Shown: in pieces, positions 11,340 to 23,100 of the stretch | Layout: the number at the start of each line of letters is the position of its first letter | Position numbering within the stretch: the stretch's first letter is position 1 | Origin: Eleusine coracana subsp. coracana | Taxonomy: Eukaryota > Streptophyta > Magnoliopsida > Poales > Poaceae | Reading direction: 5' to 3' | DNA length: 64,000 bases | Assembly (NCBI GenBank): GCA_032690845.1 | Contig: CM064424.1 | Coordinates: forward strand, 46,575,511 to 46,639,510 | The notes under the pieces: generated by a model | What the model was told of the DNA's origin: nothing | What the model saw: only the letters and a program-made list of their open reading frames with translations | The model's database searches: none | Position numbers and translations under genes: made by a program

Positions 11340-11846
11340 TATACCTAGCCAAGTAGGCCGGATTAAATAGGCTAGCATAAGACCCGCCTATTTTGGTTTG
11401 GTCCGCATAGCACAATACGATGCTTGGTGGGTTGTGTCGGCCCGTGGCCTGTAACGGGTCATGTCTGGACCTAGCCACAGGCACGACCCATTTAACATGG
11501 CTCATCTAGCCTGTAACACGGCCCGTTTAGCTCGTAAAGCACAATCCAGTTCAACATGACTACCCGAAAAAAATGATTAATATTTTAATATTTATTCTAA
11601 AAATTAGATTTTTAATTCAAATTTATTTATATATATTTATTTATTTATATATAATTAAATGTTAGAGAATAAATAAAATATATTAAATTTAATTCAGACC
11701 AGCACTGCCCGGAAGTCTATCGAACCAATAGGCCTGACACAACCCGTATAAGGTGAGCCGTGCTGGGACCTAGCCACAGGTCTATCGTGCCAGCCCAGTA
11801 AAAAATGGCCCGTCCCGTGTCGGACTCGGCTCGTTGGCTAGGTATA
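11340..11846. mobile_element. hAT-like MITE with 8-bp target-site duplication
   Basis: The element starts TATACCTAGCCAA and ends with the exact complement TTGGCTAGGTATA. It is flanked on both sides by TGTACAGC (11332-11339 and 11847-11854). An 8-bp duplication with short TIRs fits the hAT superfamily. The interior is rich in GGCCCGT-type words and has no coding capacity. Confidence 0.85.
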
Positions 11847-11854
11847 TGTACAGC

Positions 11855-12224
11855 CATCACTCCGTATCATTGCAACGTTGCCCATCCTCATGCCCAACGG
11901 GCTACCGGGGCACTCAACGAGTCTCCACACGATTGGAAAGATCACCTTTAAACTGCCTACGCAAATCAACAACAGAGACGAGATAAGATAAGAAAAAAAA
12001 ATTGTAGCACTCCTGGCACCTGCTGGCGGCTGGCCTACGTAACTATTCATCGTACATTTCTTTATGGCACATTGAAAGGCGGGTATACAAAAACTCAAAT
12101 GAACATAGAGCATGAGGTTATTAGTCCTTGAATATATAGTTTATATTTTAGGATGTCACTTTTGCGTCTTTGGGCACCAGTGCAGAGTGATTATGTATGT
12201 CTGTCCACTGTCCTGCAGCACTCA
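11855..12224. other. Spacer downstream of the kinase-WD40 gene
   Basis: Between the hAT-like MITE and the predicted stop codon at 12225-12227 of the minus-strand gene. It should contain that gene's 3' UTR and polyadenylation region. I see no separate gene. Confidence 0.4.
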
Positions 12225-14158
12225 TTATAGGAAGCTCACACTTTTGTCGTCCGAGATGATTTTTCTGGTGGGCCTTCGTGGCAAATTAATATCCACTGTT
12301 GCCATTCCTTGGTGGCATCCAACAATAATCCTAAATAAATGATGTTTTCGTCATTAGAAATTTCTTGTTAGTAAAAACAATATGACACATAAGGTCTGAA
12401 GTAACATTAGTGAACATCAGTAAACTTTATTTAGTGCACACGACACCAAACAATGATTTTTGGCAGGGCAATCTTGTGATATATATATTTGAGGTGAAAT
12501 GTACCATATATAAAGACAGTATTTGTAGCCAGAGAATTAGATCGGTATTGAAAAAAAAAAATAGATTACCTTCTTAAGCCACTTATGTATCCAAAAGCAC
12601 AAACTTTTCCGAGGTTCAAATCAATTATTGTCTCGAGCCTGTGATTAACATTAGGATACCTAACAATGAGTAGCTTGAAGGAAAACTGATGAATGAAAAC
12701 CTCACAACATAAAGAATTTAAATAGTTGAAGCCCAAGTTTGTACCAGTTGGGCAACTATTGGCAATAATATAAAATTTTTACCATTTTACCATTGAAATT
12801 ATTAGATGTAATCTTACTTTTGGAAGCAAAGGCCATAAAATTATGAAGGGGTACCTATAAGTAAAGGAATCCCAAATCCGAACAGTCCCATCCTGTGAAC
12901 CTGTGATTACTTTCGGAAGCTCCGGGTGGCAGTAGATTGAATTAAGATGGTGTGCATGCCCGTCAAGCTTTTGAACACCTCTATTTTTGGTTAAGTCCCA
13001 GATCTGATTAGAGAAAGCATTGCAACAACATTACAACGCAAAAGTCACAATAATGCACGTACCAAATATGTCATATATACCAGTGCAGTCCCATGTTTTG
13101 AGCGGGTGATCAGATTTTGCCGAGAACCACAAGGGAAGTAATCAACAGAGACCAGGTCTTCCGGATGCTCGTCCGGTGTGAACGTGACAAAGTTGTCAAC
13201 ATCAGAATGAAGACTCCAGATCTGTGAAATCAAGCACACAAGATTATTATTACCGCGGCAAGTAAAATAATAATGATGAACAGTAGTCCATATTAAAGTG
13301 TGTCGTTTCAAGTTCAAAGAAAAAAAAAAAACCTTGACTGTTCCATCGTAGGAAGCACTTGCAAAACTACCAACGTCCAGTGGATTCAATGTGACCTGTG
13401 TAACTCTTTCTGAGTGCCCCTCAAATATTCGAGTGCAGGCCCAGTCCTCCCAGTCCCATAGCTTAATCATGTGATCGTTATGAGATGCCGACAGCACATA
13501 AGGATTGGTTGGATGCACGGCCAAAGATGATATTCGACCATTGTGAGCTTCTAAGCTCTTAACGTCTTGGTTTGTCATGTAGTTATACACATGAATGCAC
13601 CCATTGCCATCACCGGCCACAATCCACTTCTCTCGAGCGACAAATCGAGCCGTATAAACTGCAGCATTATTATGCATGAGTTAGAACACCCAGTAATCCT
13701 AGATAGGTAAATGAGTGCTCCTCAATAGAGTGCGCGCACCTAGATGAACCTTTTTTCTTTTGAAAAACATAGAGTGTTGATCAATAGAAAACAAATAATA
13801 ACAATCTCTATCAGAAAGTTTACGTGCCTGGTTCATCAGTAAAATTGAACGCCTCCGAAGGCACCTGCGGATGCATGAAATTGATTACATAGTTAATTTA
13901 ATCAGTTGAAAATAAACTAGATCGCAAGGCACATTCATGGCAGCTACCATTGTCTTGTAGTTCCAAACGTGAAGACTTCCATCATGGTGAGTCGTCATAA
14001 TCCTAACAATACAAGGTATTAGCTTTTAGAAGATACTTTGGCCCTGACAAGAAACATTACTAGGATGGAACGACTTTGTTGGAAGCGTTCACTGACCATG
14101 GCCCTGTTGGATGCACTTCTATGGATAAGGCTTGCTGAGCCTTCAGCGAAGCTATGAT
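12225..14158 (-). CDS. WD40 domain exons of the fusion gene (coatomer beta-prime-like)
   Basis: Eight exons encode about residues 850-1163. Motifs in order: EVHPTGPW, LHVWNYKTM, ARFVAREKWIVAG, LAVHPTNPYVLSAS, IKLWDWEDWACTRIFEGH, SFASASYDGTVK, CHPELPKVITGSQDGTVRIW and FGYISGLRRIIVG. The order and spacing match the first WD40 propeller of coatomer beta-prime, which in COPI reads dilysine cargo tails, rather than generic WD40 proteins. The chain stops soon after the last repeat, so the rest of beta-prime is absent. The last exon ends PRRPTRKIISDDKSVSFL then TAA at 12225-12227. One intron uses a GC donor (13826-13827). Confidence 0.85.
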
Positions 14159-17100
14159 CTGTCCAATGAAAAAATACAAGCCTTTGATCAGTGAAAGTCT
14201 TATATGCTTGATGCACAAATGAGCTTGATGCGCCAATAATTTCACTTATATGGAAAGGCATGGAGATATATTCAATCATCAGGAGTGCCATACTTTGTTG
14301 CATGCACTAACTACTTCACCAGAAAGCACTTAAGCTACACTGCTATAGCAGTCATTTTCAGCAACACGCCGTATATTAGCAGATAACACATCCACTACTA
14401 CGAATATATTGTTAATTAGATACTGAATGCCAATCATTAAGGTAGTAATTTTTATATTAAAATACCGGCAGTAGTGACAGGTTGTGTCCTTTACTATCGC
14501 TGATTTAGCCAATGTAAAAAATAGGGCCGACACCCAAACGGTGCTAGTCTCCTGTTCTAAAACCTAACCCTAGGCAGCAACCGCCACTGCCACCACCTGC
14601 GCCGTTGTGGCCATCCAGGAGACCACCGTCTCGTCCTCCTCCGTAGTCGCTTCCTTCTTGACCATTGCCGTCATGGCATAGGCTATCGCCCAGGCTGCGC
14701 CTCTGCCGTTGGCTAGGCACACCACCACCTCGACCGTCCCAACCACCACTATTGCTGCATCGGCAGTCGCCTTGGCGATCACTGCCATCATCGTGGCCAC
14801 TGATTCATCATGTCCGCCAGATCCGACGCGATTGTGTTCACCACTGCTGCCGTCACTATAGGGGTGGATGTCGAGCCAGCTTGATCTAGCTCGTTTACGT
14901 AACGAGCTAGCTTGGCTCAGTTTGTTAAATAACGGACATGCCTCCTGGACCAAATTTAGTAGTGAACATTGAGATTCTTGTTACTAAAATGCTTCTACCT
15001 TTTGTTAATAGAAAAACTATTTGTAGTATCGCTAGTTCAGATGAGAATAAACGAATCATATAACTGTGGAGAACGAAAAAAACCTCAATGGCATGTTCGC
15101 TTGGCTCCCAAATGACTCTAGGAATATGCTCTGCTTGTTTGTTGAGGCAATAAAGAGACTTGGGGCGACTTTTCACTGCAACACTTTGTAAGCATCTGAG
15201 GTACATAATGACATGTTTCCATATACACGTAGCAACCTAGCATAACAGAAAGCTCAATAAGTATATTACACTATATAGGACACTGACCAAAATGATCTAC
15301 TGAAGTATAACCGTACGCCAGGACAAACTTGCCTAGGAGACATAGGGGAGAGGCAATGCCTTGACAAACTTGCAATCTTTAGTTAAATAAATTAAAATTA
15401 CGAAACCAAATGATTCAAATGTTTATTTTGCTCGCAAACGTTTACCGTAAAATTGGTCGCCTCTTCAGTTTGTGGGTTAGAAACAGCCTTCAATGTCAGC
15501 TGTCGCACCTCTTCGTGAGTCACCTGTTGGTCGTTATCAAAGTATTTGTTGTACTCGGTGATGATCGATTCCTTGTCAAGAATGTCGAGGTCCTGTTGTT
15601 TTTTGGACAAGTACAGAACCGTTTGTATAGAAACTTTGAAAGCGCAACCAAGAATTACAGAGGTGGCTGATGATACCTGGAGGTCCTGATCCTGTACTGG
15701 GACGCTCTGCAACGTGAAAGCTTCGTCCTTCAAGGGTGCCTGCTGTGGCCACTTCCGCATTGTCAGAGTTAAGGTGTATGTACACTTTGGAGGCACAACC
15801 CCGTAAAGCGGCAGCTTAGTGAAGAACTTTTTGGTTGGAGAAGAGTGGGACAAGAGCCTGAACGCGATACGGTGGCCTCCGTAGTTGGTTAGTTGCAGCG
15901 AGCAGGAGACATATTTTCTTGGTGGCTCAAACATGAAACAGAGCTGCAAAGGGGCCACATCAAGTGTCTGTAGTTGTTTCAGAATCCTAGTTTCGGTTTC
16001 ATTGAGCATGTCAATGATTTCCGTAATGCTGGGCCTGCTGCTGGCGTGATGGTCCACACAGGCCAACGCTATCTGGATGCATCTCCTCATCTGCTGGAGG
16101 TATAATTCAGATAACGTGTGCCCTACTGTTCTCTGTTGCATTGACTTGCATTTGCAAAGTACCTGCAGATGGGGCCAAATAAACATCGGCCAAAATTCAT
16201 TCCTGATGGAAGAACTGTCTGCTAGTACTGAGGCCAAATAAAAGTAACTGGTCTTACTAATTCGATGAACTCTTCTGAAGTCTCTTCAACGCGGTTTAAG
16301 TAGTCTTCATAGAATGCCATTGTCTGCATGATTATGACTCCGAAACTGTATGTGTCAGTCGTCTTTAAGGTTAGATCTTGACTTTTGTATTCTGGCGGTA
16401 GATGATCGTGGTGGTATCCTGGTCTGCGTAATCATGTAGCATATGTTTACAAACACGGCTAGTTCATAAGCAATGAAAATTTTGACGGCCAGAAACAAGG
16501 TTGACATATATGGAAAATTAGCCTGGGCCGAAGGTGCGGTCCAATGGGCGGTACCGTACTGCACGACACGAAATAGATAATAAATATAATTTTATTTAAT
16601 AATCATATATATATGGATGTGTAGTTTAATGGTAAGTCTGTTCTTTAAGTTCTTTTAGACTTTAGATCCTGAGTTGAATTCTCCTTCCCAACCTTCTTAT
16701 TTTGTACCATTTCACATTAAAAACTGGTTACTTGAACTAACTGGGCCATCCTTATTTTCAGGTTAATTGGGCTATCGGACCGACACGGGCCGTTAGCACT
16801 TTAGCATGTCGTGCCACGGGCCGACGCCCAGGTAAGTGGGCTGGCACGACATGGTCTAGAATAAATTACGTGCCATGCTGGCCCAAAATCAAACGTGTCA
16901 GGCTTTTTTGTGCTTAGGCCGGGCCGTGCCGGGCCACCCGTTTGTCTATAGTTCCAGCCAAGCACCATAGCAACCACCAGCTAATGATGACTCAGCTTGG
17001 TTGCCCTTGTCAGCCTGAAGGCCTGGGGATGGCAACCTGGTTGATCAAACACTTGGACATTTTCCTTAAAAAAAAACACGGACATCGACCACCGTCGCAG

Positions 17101-20100
17101 CGGCCCGGCAGACAGCCGACGGCACACTACTGTTCTTCTTCCACCTCTATCTCTGACGCGTCCCTCCTCCCCTGGCTCCTGCGTTCAGACATGCCTGCTA
17201 CCTTCCCATCCAGCTCAGGCGGTGCTCACTATATCAAAAAAGGTCTAATAACACACTATCATTAAAGACTCTATTTTATATATCAAAAAAGGTCTAATAA
17301 CACACTATCATTAAAGACTCTATTTTAAAACGCGTCTGCATTGACGTTTTGTAGACTCTATTAGACGCGTAGAGTCTGCAAAAGTTTTGACACGTCTGTA
17401 AAATAAAAGTATTGCAGACTCTTTCCAATAAGACACGTCTCTAAAACTTTTGTAGACTCTTCTTCTCATATAGCATCTGCAATAGAATAGGTTTTTGCAG
17501 ACTCTAATTATTGACCCGAGTCTCTAAAACAGACTATTCTGCTCATATAGAGTCTGCAATTGTGTAGGTTATTACAGACTCTACTTCTGGACCCGAGTCT
17601 CCAAAACTTTTACAGGCTCTTCTTTTCTAGAGTCTGCAATGAGTACGATACATGATAGCCCCGTGTTTCTGCGGGTGTGTTGCGCCGCGTCACTATGTCC
17701 ATGCCTCGCCCAGCTGCGCCGCCGGCTACCTCCGCCTCTCGTCGTCCTCCGGCCCTGGCCCTCCTTTGCCTCCTCCGCCCCCGACCCTCCTCTGCCTCCT
17801 TCGATTGCCCCCGGCCCTCATCTGCCTCCTCCGCCCCTGGCCCTCCTTTGCCCTCCTCCGTGCCGTCGAGGGGGAGGTGCCCACCACTGCCTTTATTGTT
17901 GCAACTACAACAAAATGGTAAGTTTACATACTTACTAATTTTACACTACACTGATAAGGATCCTCTCTTACTGTTTCTAGACTTCCATCAATGTGATTGC
18001 TTTTTTCTAATGATATTATACTAGAGTAGCCTAAGAACTATGTTACCTATTTATGTGTAACATCATGTGCCAAATTGTAGATGGTCTAATAGTAGATATT
18101 TAGTGTGCCTCTAATTGATGCCAAATTGGTCAACTATAGATATCAGTAAGCTGTATATAGTTGCAACCAACAGATTTTATGCAAATGACAAATTGCATTG
18201 CTGTGGTTCTGTTGTAGATGAGTGCAGTAAATAGTGGAACCATCATCTATTTGCTTCCTAGTAGATTTTCAGTATGCCTTTAGTTGATGCTTTTGAGATG
18301 TTATTAATTGATATGACCTTATTTGTAGTTCATCTTTATTTCAATTTATGTGCAACTCTTCTCATAATCCAATAATTATTAGGTGTCTTCGGATGAATCT
18401 GCTGGGGACCAGGAAGGTGGTGAGCATGAAGGCGGTCAGTATGAAGGTGGTAACCATGAAGAATAGCAGCAGCCTAGAACTAACCGTCGAGCCCAAAATG
18501 CAAGGAAAGGAAACAAGTGGCCAGCAGACAAGATAACAGTAACAGAAATTGATAAAGGTGGCATGCCCACGGATAGGAGGCAAAGATTGAGGTTACGGAA
18601 GCTTTCAGGTCTCATTGCAAGGCACAACCTTTCCTTGGTCATGCCATCATTCAGATCCCTTGATGATAAGGAAAAGTGGAGGATGTTTGAGAAGTTTGTG
18701 ATGCCTTATTTGGATTTTCCAGTAGAGATGAAGCCTTTAGGGTTTAAGCCGGTTATGAAGACGACAGCCAAGACGTGGACAACGCACAAAAGCAACCTTG
18801 CACACAATTTTCTCTTGAAAGGACAAGAACCATTTGTGCAACACCTGTATATCAAACTAGAAGATTGGAATGAGTTTGTTCAGCTGAAGGAATCTGAGGA
18901 GTCCATAGCAGCAAGTGAAAGATACAAGAGGCTTCGCTCAAGGCACGTGCACAACCATAGATTGGGATCGATTGGATATGGTGGCAAACTGGTTCAGTGG
19001 GAGGCAGAAGATAGTCAACTAACTGCGCAAGGGATCCAGAATCCATGGGAGGACTTCCCTCTTGGGCGACCTAGGAATTGGCTACAAGCTAGGAGTAAAT
19101 TAAAAGTTTGAGAAGGTGTTGCTGAGATTGAGTGGACGTATAAGTCCACTGAGAAAGTATCTAAAGAAATTAAAGACAAGCAAGCAGATGCAAAATCTTC
19201 AGGAATTTCTTAGGTAAGGGAGAATGATGTGTTGTCTACATGCTTGGGCCCTAAACCACCAGGTCATGTGCGTGGTGTGTCTAGCTACATGGGCTAGAAG
19301 CATGCATGGCCTGAGTTTTCAGATATGTACAAGAAGAGGAAAAGGACCCGATCGATGGATCTAGAAGCTATAAAGGATGAACTTAGGGTTACGGTTGCAC
19401 GAGACATCTTATCCTTCTTTGAAGCTTCTAGATACCAACTCCAACAAATTTCAAGTAGGAACCCAAGCCCTGCACCTGGACAAAAGAGTAGCTGTGCGTC
19501 TGCATCTGAGGCTGGTGATGGAGTGGAGAATGTGGATCTAATGGAAATCGAACATAATGCAGATGAAGGCAACAATGTTTGCCCAATGGAAGTGGGACAT
19601 AATGTAGACAAAGAGCACATTGAGTTACGGCAAATTCCAAGTCTAGAGGTGGATTCTATAGATCTTTTGACTGAGCCTACTCCATGTTCTCTCTTAGGCA
19701 ACCATGCAGGCTATCTAGTAGAGGTTGCAAGGGGCCAAGTTTATCCACATCAAAAGCTACTGCATACAGTACCTATTCTGGAGGGGCATGTGGTGGTCAA
19801 GGTGGAGTTTGTACACTCAAGGTTTGATGATTATAAGCTTGTTCCTCCTCCGGATGATGAAACCACAAACATTGGAGATGCTATCAATAAGAGGATACAG
19901 TGGAGGAGGACTTCTATTGTGTTGAATCCTGGAGCGCTCAATGGTGCTTCTCAAAGTGTGGCACCAAACCAGCCTCCGTGCAATGACTAGTCAAAGAGTT
20001 CATCTGGTGCAGCCAAGAGTGCTCCCATTATTGTTTTAAAGGAACCTGCTGCTATAGCCAAGAGTGCTCCCATTATTGTTTCAAAGGAACCTACTGCTAC

Positions 20101-23100
20101 AGCCAAGAGGTCAAAGAAAGGTGACGCTCAGAGTATGCCAGAGAAGCAACAAGAATTTGCTGCTCAGGTGGAGACTTTCTTGATGAAGAAAGCTGCAAGT
20201 GACAGTTCAAAGAGGCACCAGCCAGCCAAAAGCACCAAAGAGGTTGTTGCTGAGCTTCCACAGAAGCAGCAGCTAGTTCAAAGCTCTCAAAAGGGTATCG
20301 ATGGCACTTCACACAAGCAGCAGCCAACCAAAAACTCTCAGAAGGTTGCTACTATGAGTTCACAGAAGCACTAGGGTTCCAAAACTCTAAGTCAGCCTAA
20401 GAATGGAGCGGCAGCAACATGGACTCAGGGAAACCCATATTATGAACCTGGACAACCAATGCTACCAGTTGATGAACTTGAGGTCGTTGGACCTTCAACG
20501 CTTGCACTACATAGGCACTACATGAGAATTCCTGTGTCAAGGCTCAAGAATGGGATAGTGGTCTCATACAAGTGTAGTCATCTTTTGCGTTCTATGGACT
20601 CAGAGTACTTTGTTGTGGCATTCGGTGACATATATGAACTACTGAACTTTGATGCATTGGATGCCTCACTTCTACGCTGCTACACGTTGTAAGTTTGCAA
20701 TTCCTCCCCTTGTAATTAGTTTGCATGTACCATCTTCGCATCTTATGGCAATTTTTTTACATGGTCCATATTGATTTGTGACATATGGTACTTATATCTA
20801 GGTCCATGATTATGGAAGTGAAGGAAAAGGCCTTACCTGTTGGTTTTCTTGAACCTGAGTTGATGTCGTTGACTATGATAACCAGTGACAAAGCCTACGT
20901 AGTGGATTATGTGATAAAGGCCTTCCGAGCCCATGCTAAAAAGGAGTTCATCATGTTTGCCCACAACCCAGGTGATGACTGGATTCTTGTAGTAATCATT
21001 CCAAAGTGGTCTACTGTATTGTACTTTGATTCTCAAAGGTCAAAAGCACGTGACCATAGGTTGTTGTATTGTACTTTGATTCTCAAAGTTCTCAACACAT
21101 TACAACTATGTCCATGTTCACTTATTTAACTATGTACAGTTTGACTTGTTATCTTACCAATGCTCCATTTTTTGAAGGGCATTTTTGACATACTGCTCAG
21201 TCCACAAGATGGCAACTAAGAAGTTGGTGCATGTGATAAAGTTTCCTATATGTTGGCTTTTCTTTCTTTCACTCCAAATTTTTCCTGTGTTGCTCAATTA
21301 ACATAGCTGCCTAGCAGATATAATTTTCTTGCTTATCTAGCTAATTAATTCATAGGACATGGTAACTTTAACTTAGAAAGTAGAAATATGGACATGCTCG
21401 ATTACCTATTTACACAACCTTATGCAACACGATCGCAGATAAAAACTTGACTAAAAAATAGTTGTGGCAGATCAAAACTTGCAGGGATGGCATGAACCAA
21501 AAGTTTTGTCAGGTTATGAAAATAAGCTCTAGTTGTCCATTATGTACTGTCATAGCTACTGAAATTCTATAACTGTTTTCTTAAGAGTACTGTGGAACTG
21601 TCTATTACTTCTACTTTCATGGTACTTTCTTATTTTCTATTTTTTATTACAGTGCCACCAGCTTTTTTAGTAATCCCTAACCACTAAATAAAATTTCTAA
21701 TTCTATATCTATTTTTTTTGCAGTGCCACCAGCAACGCCCCGGCTTTCAATGTGGCTTCTATGCAGCACATGTTAGTTGCACTTGGATTACTAGATGTTG
21801 ATCATCTTGAGGTAGACATATGTTTCTCTCTTTACTCTTCATCCCAATATTACAAGCTGCAAATGACCCTTAGCAGTATTGTTTCCAGTAATGATTGCCC
21901 TATTCTTAAGCTGCATGATGTTAGTACACTACCACTATGGATAATCTAGCTAGTTACCTTCAACACTTTGTTAGTTCAGTTCAATACTTTTTTTACTTAA
22001 TGCAATGCAAGGAGCTAGCTGAACTGTTCTGAATTTCAAATATTGTACTATGATAGTGCCCTATCATAGTATTTTCTACCTTTAATTGCCTTTTCGCCAA
22101 TTGTTCTAGTGTTCACTTTGTTATATTTTTCCCAAACATAGGATTTCGAAGTGACACAAACTCCTCTTAGTGAAGATGTGTTGTTCGGCATTCAAGAGAG
22201 GATCGCATCATTCATAATGTCCCAGGTGATAGATAAGAAAGGAGAGTTCTATTTTAAAGACCGACAGATGTGAACTTTGTTGCTACCTATGATTTACTCA
22301 CTTGACTGCAAGTAAACATGTAATGGTGATGTACTCACTTGAACTTGTGATGTTGCCTGTGGTGTAATGTGAGTAGCAGTCAGGTTATGGATTTTGTCTT
22401 ACTGCCTGTAAACCTATAAAATTGTCAGGTTATGCCTCCTCTTTTGTGATCAGTGAACCTATGTCAGGCTATGCTTCCTCTTATGATCATCTTCTATGAT
22501 TTTCTTCTGTTTATGTGTTGTGATGTGTCCAAGGTGTAATATAACCTACCTGGTGTTGTATAACCTTGATGTATTGTAGATGCATCGAAATTGGTAGAGT
22601 CTGCAATGATTCAACTATTGTAGACTCTTGTCAATGTAAAATGAGTCTGCAATGATCTACCTTTGAAGACTCTAGACTATAGAAACGAGTCTACATCAGT
22701 GTTGCACCCTAGACTCGTATTAAGCAATCAGCGTCTGCAATGAGCTAGTATTGCATACTCTTCTTTACTGAACAGAGTATGCAATAATTGCCACATCAGA
22801 GACTCGTCTTGAGAAAACGAGTATGCAATAAGTGGGTTATTGCAGACGCGAAAATTAGGGTATGCAATGACATACCTTTACAGACGCAAATTAACAGACT
22901 CTAAAATTTAGAGTCTCCAATGAGTCTTGAGCAGAGTCTCTAAAGACCTTTTTTTACATAGTGGCTGCAGCTGCCCTGCACCGCTGCCACACTAACCTGA
23001 CAAGTGATAATGATGCCCCCATCCCTACCCAGCCCACTACCCACAATTGCAACTATGCCCGCACGACCGCACTACGCCAACAACACCGGGCCTCCCTGGT

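Larger units (their letters stand above)
17227..22963 (+). mobile_element. Complete CACTA element with Ulp1-type gene, TSD GCT
   Basis: Left tip CACTATATCAAAAAAGGTCT (17227) and right tip, read inward, CACTATGTAAAAAAAGGTCT (ending 22963). Flanking triplets are GCT on both sides (17224-17226, 22964-22966), the 3-bp duplication typical of CACTA. Both ends carry many copies of AGAGTCTGCAA-like subterminal repeats (about 17320-17640 and 22580-22930). It encodes no Transposase_21 protein, only a broken gene with a plant-transposase-like region and an Ulp1 protease, so it is non-autonomous. It sits in the largest intron of the kinase fusion gene. Confidence 0.93.

Noticed and set aside
12112..12342. 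Plus-strand frame of 76 residues
   Set aside because: Antisense shadow of the last WD40 exon (12330-12225).
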